From contig VTPC01001864.1 in assembly GCA_011009095.1 (NCBI GenBank), positions 124,001-188,000 on the forward strand: a stretch of DNA of 64,000 nucleotides, read 5' to 3'. A program made the position numbers and the translations under genes. Positions 54,764-64,000 of the stretch are shown here, piece after piece. Origin of the DNA: Ignelater luminosus (taxonomy: Eukaryota; Arthropoda; Insecta; Coleoptera; Elateridae). Position 1 is the first letter of the stretch; each line of letters opens with the position of its first letter. Under the pieces are notes generated by a model, which saw nothing but the letters and a program-made list of their open reading frames with translations, was not told the DNA's origin and searched no databases.

Positions 54764-55885
54764 GTTTTTGGCGGACGGAAAAATGTAAATAAATGAGTTC
54801 ATTTCCATTTATCGTCTGTAGGACAAACTAATAACTGACAATCAGAATCTTTTTGCTCAAAATGATTTTAAGCCATGGGAGCTGTGAAGGGTATCGTGAT
54901 GCTTGTTTAGATGGCTTAACAAATATTATTCTTTACTGTGAAAGAAGGATATTCTTGGCTTATGTTAGTTCATTGAGACCAATGAGCACCAGTTTCTATT
55001 GTGATCAGTTTTCAGGTGGATACCTAAATTAGGAACCTATCAAAGAAGTTTGCAAAGGGTTGATATAAAAAGGTCAAATTTACAGGACAAATTTCGAATG
55101 TATGTTACATTGCCTATATAGCGGGCGTTTTAGTTTGGTGTAAACAACTCGATATCGTACACTAGAACACAGGTGGCTACATTAAAATTTTGTATACCTG
55201 TGTATCACAAATTATGACCGATTAAAACTACTCGGCAATGTAAAACGTACACCTGTACAGAAATAATCATAAGTTTCTGTAAACCTGAAGTCCAAGATGT
55301 TTCCTGATAAAAATAACAAGGTCGAGTAAATCATGTTTGTCCTTTTATTATTATTATCAAAAGAAAATATTTATTTATTTTTAAACCATCCAAAATAAAA
55401 TTAATCTCAACTTATTTTAGATCTTAACATAACATAAAGACTGTGATAATAAAACGAGACTAAAAACATGGTTTTGTATGCGAAAGTTCAGCACAACAAA
55501 CACAATAAAATTTTACGAAGTAGTTGGACAAATAAATTCTATAGTAGTAGTATGTGTATTGTTATTGCATTTCTCTTATTTTCCAGGAGAATATTTTCCA
55601 AAGAATTCAAACTGTGAGTTTAGTGGTTGAGTTGAGATTTGATGCCGGCAATGCAATGATTAAATAACTCGCGTAACTGTTTATAAAAGCGAGCATTCCA
55701 GACTGCGAATATTATGAATAACCTGTGCAAGCGTCCGTTAAAGTTGACCCAATGGAATTTCATACATCAAGGTGATGCAGTTGTTTTGGTTCGTAATAAT
55801 GTGTAGAATAACAGCCATTGCATAAACGAGTTTAACTTTTTGGTCAACATTACAGCAGTTTTATCAAATTACTTGATACACTTAC

Positions 55886-56089
55886 CCTAGTAGCTTCGTT
55901 ATATCCAATTATGACAGCAGTATACCATTGAGTGGTTCCTTCTGCACGATATACTTCAACTCTGTAACCCACTAAAACGCTTGGGGTAGTTAACAAAATT
56001 CGTTGTCCATCCTGCTGCTCATGCCAACGTCTAACTGCTGCTCGTAATTCTGGATAATCTCTTACACCCGGAATTGTTGGATCCCATTC
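55886..56089 (-). CDS. Kdm3: KDM3-family demethylase, internal exon 1 of those visible
   Basis: A 204-bp exon (68 codons, phase 0 at both ends). On the minus strand the acceptor reads TTAATTTCAG and the donor AGG|GTAAG. The translation starts EWDPTIPG and ends YNEATR. In between are RDYPELRAAVRRWHEQQ, which aligns with the helix before the conserved module in JMJD1C, then GYRVEVYR and TQWYTAVI. The module looks like a small beta-barrel of the Tudor/SH3 kind; that structural reading is inference. The exon before it, expected to carry the more N-terminal KDM3 block, was not found between here and the right edge of the window. The longest flanking frames are interrupted by stops, so the exon limits rest on the splice sites and on phase agreement with the next exon. 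Confidence 0.88.
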
Positions 56090-57273
56090 CTGAAATTAAG
56101 GTATACTGTATGTACTTCACAATAAAAGTCACACAGAAAAACAATATTTTAACAGGACTACAGTTTTCATTTTACGTAATACATCATTCTCTGTAAGAGA
56201 GAAAAATGTACATGAAGAGGAAATAATAGAAATAAAACATAGAAAAGAATAAAAATATCAAATCAGAAAGCACTTTTTACGAATCCATTTACCGAAAAAT
56301 TGTAACGAACGAATTCTGTATGGCAATTTTTAATTCTTAGTTTTATAACAAAGCAAAAACTATTTTTGTTTAACGTTCTTGTTTGTTTCATTTTTGTTGA
56401 AAACATTAAATAGGATTTTGTTTATTATTATTATTATGGGAGAAACTGGCAACAGCATAATCACTTTTATGGCTGATTCCATACCATAAAATATTTTCAA
56501 TGCCAAAGGAAAAAACAAAAACTTATTAATTATACTGACTGTTTGTTTAGGTTACTTGAAGGAAGCGAAAGAATATGAAGGCACCTTCTGAACTACTCAG
56601 ATGAAAAATTGATACAGCAGTCGATTTATTTCAATAATTTGCTTCTGGTTATATTACATTTATACTTCATTTTCTATTATTTGATGGATTTCAGACCAAC
56701 GCATTAGAATTAAAACCGTGAAAGTACAAATTTCAGTACTTAATACAAATAGATATGATTGAATCGGAAGTTACTAGTTTTCAGGAAACGGGATTCCAGA
56801 AACGTTTGACACATTTGCAATCAACTTTCATGATTACTAAATTAAATAATAATTATGTCCCTCTGTAAACAAGACTAATAAAAATGCAAATGCAGAAACA
56901 TCTCAACAGCTCCTAAAAACTACCAAAATTTAGCACTAATTTATTTTCAAATTTTCTCAAACATCGAAAATAAACAAACATAGTTATGTTCAAGGAATTA
57001 ATTATTTTATTTCGACCAAACTGGTTATAAGATGACTAACAATTTTATAGATTAGCTCTTTAAAGATGAAAAAATCGAGGACAAGACAAAATCAATTTGT
57101 TTTGATAGAAAATCTACAGATATGGTCATCTCTTTTTGTTCGTTTTTTCCCAACAGCTTAGGAAACTTGGAATCCAGCAAAAAATTCTAGTCTTGTAACC
57201 ATGAAACGACCGTATATAGATTTAAAACACCATTATTGGCAAAAACGGGTTTCAAGTTCTGCTTGCTTGACAG

Positions 57274-57335
57274 CTGAAGCGGCGTTCGCGGGGATTACGT
57301 GTCAGAATGCGGTCGAACAATGTGCAATGTCTGCG
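57274..57335 (+). other. exon-like segment, unassigned, opposite strand to KDM3
   Basis: A 62-bp GC-rich segment with a good acceptor (CTGCTTGCTTGACAG) and donor (CTGCG|GTAAGA). One frame is open from end to end, entering in phase 1 and leaving in phase 0. It reads like protein and includes GITCQNAVEQC. The two Cys could belong to an extracellular repeat such as an EGF-like module, but one short exon cannot show that. No partner exon was found on the plus strand. It could be a nested gene's exon or a conserved noncoding block. Confidence 0.25.
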
Positions 57336-60233
57336 GTAAGATCTCCTTACAAAGGTCTTAGATTCAAACCGCGTTAAAGAAAGAGAAAACAACAGACACA
57401 CCTATGCGTATCTTAGATAATATTAAAATAGAAAAGCTCTGTATAATGAATTTCACATTTAATGTTGACTTGCTCTTCGTTGTCGATCAGTTGTCGATTT
57501 TATGTAACTAGTTAGACCTATAAAAGGAGGAATGACAAAAATGCTTTTGCCTTGCAATAATTACCATTAATAATTAATAATAATTAACTCCTAATATTGG
57601 TACCAAATTGTTTTTGGTATACGTTCTACTTATTAGATGAACTAATTAGAAAGAAGGGAAATAATTCTGGCTATTTTATCATTTTTTTAATTTTAATTTT
57701 GACTTGAAATTGTGTACAGTTAAGACGATTTCGATATATTTGTAACTTGAACACATACAGAGTGTCTTGAGAAAGACGGACCGTACACACTTTCTCTTAT
57801 ATTTTATTAACTCGGAAAACACACCTCATTAGAATTATTATTATTATTATTATTTGAAAACACCCGGTTGAATTCAAAATATTCCTTCATTCAATTTTAC
57901 CAAAACGTCTAGCACATAAACATCGGATCAAATTAAATGCAATCAACATTATACTTTAGCTAATTGCGTAAAAGGCGCGGTGGTGCAAAAATGTGGCAGT
58001 TTTGTGCCACTAAACGATATTAAGCGTATAGCAAGGTTGACTAATTAGCAGTGTCTAATATTATAAGAAGTTTTTCAAATAATTATGAAGACTTGTTTTC
58101 AAATGATCGCTATTTCTCTATCATTCGGTGTTGTTAACAGACAAGTTCAATGCCCAAGATATACAGTTTACACGTTTGCCTTTATGAGTAAGTGAAGATT
58201 CTTCTGGGTTATTTTGTCGGAATCAGATGCTCATTATAAGTGAAACACAACAAAATCTCAAAATGCAGAAAGGATGCGTCCACAACACATTTCCATCGAA
58301 GATATTCTAAGGGTGACGCAATCGATAAACTGAGCAAAACTAACTAAACATTGTCCAATTCATGACATTCCTTGTGTACTGCTGATGCACCAACTCTTTA
58401 ATCGAATGGTCATAGGAAATAGGAAACTTCCTACAGGAATGAAAAATTGTTAATGAAGTCAGAAATTGATTCAAAAAACAGTAAGTAGTGTCCCCACAAT
58501 TGAAACTGAACTTAAATCAGATGCAAATGGAACAGAAACTAAACGATAAGCTATAAGGCTCAGGACATTCATTTTCCTTTCAAACTGTTTCGGAAGATCA
58601 ATCAATTTTGTGATTCCAAACACTGGTGAAGTAAAAGTTACATGCGCTGCATAGCATTTTTAATAAATAAGAGAATCTTGATTTTCCAATAAACGGTTCT
58701 GAATACTTCTTCGCAGTTTCAGGTTACAACTTTCAAAAATCAGGAAAGATAAAGTTAGTAAGTATTATTGATAAAAATCATTTACTCGAACGCTGTGTGC
58801 AGCTGCAAATCCAAAAAATATTTGCTTCGTCTTAAAGCCTGCCCCAATTGTGATTTTGGTTACTTTCTGGCATGCTTTGCCAAACACAAGATTTTGATCC
58901 TTAAAATAAACAGTACAATAAAAGTTGTGCCATTGTGCAATCCTGCCCTGAAGTTTATAATGCCTGGGCCTTTTCGAGCCGGTTGACCTTTTTTAGCCAA
59001 ATAGACTTTTTGGGCTATCAAATTTTTCCTATTGGTTGAACTTTGCAGGGCTCTTAGACTTCTAATACGAGTTCTGTAGGCCTACAAAGTCTTAAGTTGC
59101 TTTTCATATCAAACGCAATGTGAAACTTAGTTTTTGTCCTTCATTCAAGTAAAATTGCGCTACTGATAGGTATACTCTTGCGAATAGAAGAATGAAAGTT
59201 TTAAATCAGATCATTGCAAAGATATGACTATATTGAACCTTACTCGAAGAGGCTTTACGATTACATTAATTGTTTAGGTTGGTTCTGCTTTTTAAAGGAG
59301 TTAAGCTTTTCGTATTGTAACTGTCAGTTTGGTTTTTGGCACCAATCAACATTTTGTTTTGTTGATGAGATTTACCGTGTTTAGGTTAAAAACAGGAGAG
59401 TAAATAGTCTGGATACGATCTTTTAAGTTTTGCCAGTTTGCTATGGATCAAGTTAACTTAAAATGGAGAGTCCCTGAGTTGTGAAGTATGAATACAGATA
59501 CGGAGTCGAACAAGGTAAAATGTTTGAGAAATAATCCATACATCGGTAAAAGGGCATCACTACTGAAAAGGTTCTATTAAATTCGAAATAGCATAAGATT
59601 ATTTCTCTTAGTGTGGCTTTTATCTTGAGATGTCTTCAATCCTTACGATAATTATTTTTGGTAACACGTGCGCATCGACCAAAAATAGACTGCTACATTC
59701 TCATAATTCAATTCAACAATTGTTTTTTTAATGGAATGTGGAATTAAAAATATTTCCCACTTCCTTCTTGGAAATAATTTTAATAAGACTGAAGGAAATT
59801 GTAAAAGTTAAAATTCTTTAAAATTTGCAAGTTGAAAATATTTTAACAATACAAAATGACCCAAAAAATGTTTAAATATTATTTAACTGATTAAATTGAC
59901 ATTTACTATGGACATCTGTACAATCTATTATCTCTATTGATAACAGCTATTTTTTACTTGTTTTTGTGAATAAAACTGTCCGAAATATTAGTTAGTGCAG
60001 TAATGATTCACCCTGTAGAATTTCATCTGCAAATAATAAATTTATTAACAGTATAATTATGTAAATGTTTTTATTCAAAAACTGGCATTTATTTAAAAGA
60101 ATTTTTATTACACTAATTTTCATATACATCATTGTTTGCAACAATGTGAGAACTAATAAATATTTTAACACAAATAAAAATTACACAATGTAACGTCTGA
60201 TGTTTCGATTCCTAGAAAGCTGCTCAACATGTA

Positions 60234-60389
60234 TTAGTAAGTAAGGTCATGCCCACGTCGATGTGATGGTTGTATGTGCATAATGCGATATTGATTAATA
60301 CCTCCAGCTGCTGCATCGCCCACATTGTTTATGTATTTAATAAAACCGGTTCTTTTACGATTAAATGAACTCGCAGTAAAAAAGACTAA
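60234..60389 (-). other. unrecognised 51-codon reading frame ending in a stop
   Basis: A minus-strand frame open for 51 codons that includes GFIKYINNVGDAAAGGINQY and then SHRRGHDLTY before the stop. It is more GC-rich and more protein-like than its surroundings. AATAAA lies about 130 bp further on (near 60100). A pyrimidine run precedes a possible acceptor near 60370. Together these would suit a last coding exon, but I recognise no family, and the region also reads as a short first exon (MWAMQQLE) in another frame. Confidence 0.15.
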
Positions 60390-63300
60390 TTATGTGTTAC
60401 CTTTAAAGTAAATATCAGGATTTCATGTTATCTAAGATGCTGGAAATTTTATATACGACATATTTTATGTCTTTCACAACCGGTTATCACTCATCAGATT
60501 TAGATTCCGGTTTTCGTTTTATTCATCTATTGCTATCCTATAATATTGTTTTAAACCAGTTGCTAATGCGTTTTTCCTTTTTTTATAATATAATTTATAA
60601 TGTATTTTTGTTTACGACGTATCAGTTTTCTACATAATTGCGTGAGAATAGTAAATAACTAATTCGAATTTCATTCAGAAACCCAACATTAAAGTGGTTA
60701 TTATTTTTCCTTTATTGCCTAATAATGATTTTCTGGAAATCAATACAAATTAAGTTTTTCTCAGAACTTTTAATAACGCTAAAATATATAAAGTATTTTA
60801 CTAGGATTATTTATTTATTTACAGATGTTTACTGCACCCTATCTTTTATACTTGGAATAAATTAAATTTGTTTACCTACATTTTTAATTAAGTAACGCGT
60901 ACAACACAAACGGTCATGGTATACAAGATTCTCTTGTTTATATCTACGAAGAGGAAAAACTATTAAATAATAATTAAACAATGAGTGCACGTTTCAAATG
61001 CGTTTCATTTGTTGCATTTCACATACGTAGGATGCATAATAATAATAATGTATTAGGTGCTTTATCGTGGGAATTCAAGGACAAACAGCTTTTGCATTAA
61101 CATGAAATAAAAGTGCACGTTTTTACATTAAAAAGAATTTGGAACGGAAACCAACAACTCCACGTTTTTTACTAGAGAAATCTAGTATTTGAGTAATGTA
61201 ACCATGAGTCATCGATTATTAAAGTATTAACTTTCAAATTTTGTCAGTTAAGTGGCAACAAAGATAATTTAATTAATTTTGTTTATTTAGATTTGTTTGT
61301 AAATAATCAGTCTACCTCATTAGAAAGATGTTATTATGATCGTTCGTCCTTATTTTTATATACACTAACGATTTTTTAAATTTCTTTATTGCATGTATTT
61401 TTTAGTTAAAACTGGATTTCACAAAATTTTATTTGAAAATAAAATAAAGGACTATGGTTTTACGAGTAGAATGGCCAAGTATCTTTTTCAATTCTGGCAG
61501 CAAAATCTGAAGCAATATGAATAAATGACAAAAAAAAACATTGAATGTTTCTGCACTAGAATGAATCTTCTCCTTTACGTCCTATAATCTTAATCCATTG
61601 ATCTTCCGGCAATCTCTTTGTCGACTTCTACAGAGTGACATGGATAAATGAGTACCTCACAATAGCCTTATGAAATTAAAAAGATTTGTCAAAACTTGTT
61701 TTCGATTTCAGTATGAACGATGAGTACCAGAGACAATACGCATTCTTGAAACCAAAGAAAACAATAAACCTTCTTCAGCGAACTGAATAGAAATAAACAT
61801 TATAAACATGAAAACTTGATCCATCCGATAGCTCTGATTTTGCAAACAAATTTTTTTCTTACTATTTCGACCAGTGTTCTGAATTCGAATGATCAATTTA
61901 GAATTTAGAATCAGAAGAATTTTATTGCAAATATGGTCACTAATAATGAGGAGTGGGCACTGTAAGAATATTTTGCTATTCATTTGTATGGAAGATTTAC
62001 TTAATGAATACGTTAGAATGGTCATGCCTATCGCAGCTATGGTTTGTCAAATAATTGTTTACTGAGGATATGCCGTACCAAATCAATGACAAGGACCACT
62101 GATTTACATGCGAAAAAACCCTTGGGCAAAATGATCTACTACGTTCAAAGTTGACTTTTATATAAAACGAGTCAATCTCTACATGAATTTGATAACAAAA
62201 CTTCACTGTTAGTATTTTATACCTTTGATATCATCCAGTTAAACAATTACACCTCTTGTAAAAACACAAATTATTATATCCCTGTCTACTTAGAAACTAA
62301 TGTAATTTTTAACATATACATAATAATTGCCAAGTGCCTCAAAAGTGTCTTTGCCCTTTGAATTTTTGAAGGTCTATGTAGAGTCATTTTGATTGCTGAT
62401 CTTAGATGAAACCGAAAACTAATAAATATATTATGTAAATCTCATTGTGCCCAATAAAACTTGAACAGGGCCAGATGCTCAGTTTTAAAGTACCAAGAAA
62501 GTAGCACTAAACAAATAAACAGATATAAAACCATTATATAGTCCCAAAAGACTGTGAGGGAAAATATAGCACTTGTGGGTGGCTGTAACTTGTATTTTTG
62601 ATCTTCACCATTTGCTGATATTTTATCATTTGCATTCCAACAATTCTTTCTTATATTTGTAGCACTAGACATTATTCTTTTATTTTTTTATTGATATTTT
62701 CAATAATGCAAGTTACTATTTCTCTATCCATAAACGAATTAATCTAATCTAATTGCTGTTAGTTTTTGTAATATTGACGCTTTTCTAATCGTTTACCTTT
62801 TTTAATTGTTAAGCTTGAATAACAAAAAAAATGCTATGGTCTAAAAAGTAATCTCGTACGCATTCTTTGTGTAATTGTTTATATTGATGTATATGCATAA
62901 TATATAAATCGACTATATGACATTAATGATGTTGCCAATTGAATCTAAAAAAGAAATCTCAAATTAAGCGATGAGATGTAACGACATTTCTTTTAATGTG
63001 ACATTGACATTACAAATATCATCATCACAGCATCAACAACAAAAAATAATCAACGTAAAAAGCATCAAAATAACCTTAAAAACGCTTACACATCCAAAGC
63101 AAGTCGAGCAAGCGCCTGCTAAACGAACTAATTTATATTTAATTGAAGAACAAGAAGGGATCAAAGCGCCAATTTTATATTTCAATTTAGGTCACGACGA
63201 CGTACTTGAATTCTGTTCCGTAATTGGTTATAAATAAGTTTATTCACATAATAAATATCCCCCGCAAGAGATATTCGTAAGTTAATCATTTTCCTAAGTA

Positions 63301-64000
63301 AAATAACCTCTAAAAGCAAACGCGATGCTTGAGCGTTCGCCAAAACTCCACCAAACAAATTTACGAGAAAACACGGCAAACAACTTCTTCGTAACTTGTA
63401 ACGAGAAAACTTCATTTTACCGGTTAAAAGTTTCCCAATCGTATTAGCATTCCGATGCCGATAGCTCCTTAGACGGAATAAATTTATTTTGATGTAGAAC
63501 TCCCGAAGACATTTTATCAAATACTTCTACTTCTTTTTAAAGTGAAAGTTGAATATTTAAATTTTAAAGAAAAAAAGAAAACTTGCAGAAAAAATTACAG
63601 TAATCAGGATGCATAGAACATATCAATCATTTTATGTCATAGAAACGTTGTTAATCTTTAAAGGAAATAGCCGTTTTTACAGTTTTTTTACGACTCGACT
63701 ACAAGTTTTAAATTTTAATTAATTTTATAATACAAATATGGAAGGATTTGCCAGCTAAGAAATCGTTGCAAGATTCCAATTGTAATCTGACATCTGTGAA
63801 ATGATGTGGAGAAACTTGAAAACCTTGTTTGTACGAGTGTTAGTTTCTTGTTTTTTTCAATTTCAATTCAGTTCTCAAATAGGACTGAGTAGTTTGATTT
63901 TTTGTCTAGACGATCTGACCTATGGCTTTTTTTATTTATTTGCCTCAGGCTTGATCTTATTTCTTTCCACTTCATGGTCAGATTGTACAAATTTATAGTA

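Larger units (their letters stand above)
41735..55885. other. KDM3 intron, 14.2 kb, transposon-rich towards its right end
   Basis: The largest complete intron. Most recognisable repeats of the window fall here: the 209-bp long-arm element, the 373-bp tandem block with the gap, two nonautonomous DNA elements at 52.1-52.6 kb, and the retroposon-like and DDE transposase remains at 53.2-54.2 kb. Between these, 46100-52000 is AT-rich with nothing I can name. The open frames at 49776-50635 are short and pyrimidine-rich and look noncoding. Confidence 0.6.
14144..56089 (-). other. Kdm3: KDM3/JMJD1-family histone demethylase gene, partial span
   Basis: This is the gene-level span of four minus-strand exons. 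KDM3 proteins are nuclear Fe(II)/2-oxoglutarate-dependent demethylases that remove mono- and dimethyl marks from histone H3 lysine 9; some members have weak activity. The catalytic JmjC domain and zinc finger are not in this window. What is visible is the conserved N-terminal region. The four exons chain with compatible phases into one open frame of 68, 28, 1 (split), 29 and 46 codons. Introns are 14151, 13193 and 14085 bp. Short motifs (GYRVEVYR, TQWYTAVI, DPALVQM, RGENVGIT) line up in the same order and spacing with the N-terminal region of human JMJD1C as I recall it. The family call is firm. Whether the gene is closer to KDM3A/B or JMJD1C cannot be settled here. Confidence 0.85.
56090..64000. 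other. intron upstream of the first visible KDM3 exon
   Basis: The KDM3 5' exons are expected on this side but none was found, so they likely lie beyond the right edge. Most of the stretch is AT-rich. GC-richer patches occur at 57240-57420, 60230-60390, 62950-63240 and 63240-63540. A TTA microsatellite lies at 57833-57855. Motifs ACAGAGTG (about 57761) and CACCCTGT (about 60010) could be the decayed ends of a 2.2-kb DNA element, but the match is only eight bases with one mismatch. Confidence 0.5.

Noticed and set aside
57761..60015. Possible 2.2-kb DNA element bounded by ACAGAGTG and CACCCTGT
   Set aside because: Only eight bases pair, with one mismatch, and there is no transposase remnant or target duplication between or beside them.
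62971..63520. Open frames of 88 (plus) and 112 (minus) codons that overlap near 63200
   Set aside because: They have no start or splice context that separates one from the other and no recognisable motif. Conserved noncoding sequence is as likely.

Overview
This window looks like an AT-rich arthropod, most likely insect, nuclear genome. It carries an irritans-type mariner element, other eroded DNA transposons, small spliced exons separated by introns of 13-14 kb, and no operons or bacterial-type genes. A run of ten Ns at 45842-45851 marks an assembly gap. I cannot name the species.

The one host gene I can support is on the minus strand and runs through at least 14144-56089. Four exons (56089-55886, 41734-41650, 28456-28368, 14282-14144) have good splice sites and matching phases (0, 0, 1, 0, 1). 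Joined, they encode 172 residues that match the conserved N-terminal region of the KDM3/JMJD1 histone H3K9 demethylases, best of all JMJD1C as I remember it. The 5' exons should lie beyond the right edge. The zinc-finger and JmjC exons should lie beyond the left edge. Most of the window is therefore intron.

Layout. 1-14143: intron after the last visible exon, with GC-richer patches near 165-430, 5000-5330, 9200-9520 and 12800-12990. 14144-14282: KDM3 exon. 15247-16547: a 1.3-kb mariner with TIRs, TA duplication and a transposase frameshifted near its C-terminus. 25955-26620: a CpG-rich patch that ends in a perfect minus-strand donor, so it is a candidate internal promoter and noncoding first exon for a short KDM3 isoform. 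28368-28456: KDM3 exon. About 31912-31960: a fragment that resembles 5S rRNA. 40254-40383 and 44793-45001: two short inverted-repeat elements. 41650-41734: KDM3 exon. 45377-46085: a 373-bp tandem duplication containing the gap. 52095-52625: two neighbouring nonautonomous DNA elements, one with a clean 8-bp target duplication. 53195-54241: a retroposon-like tail and a decayed DDE transposase fossil. 55886-56089: KDM3 exon. 56090-64000: further intron with a few unresolved exon-like patches.

I found no tRNA, complete rRNA, CRISPR array or convincing second host gene. The internal-promoter patch is the most biologically interesting feature. No clear candidate for a new biological system was seen. 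All homology calls are from memory of protein families, not from a search.
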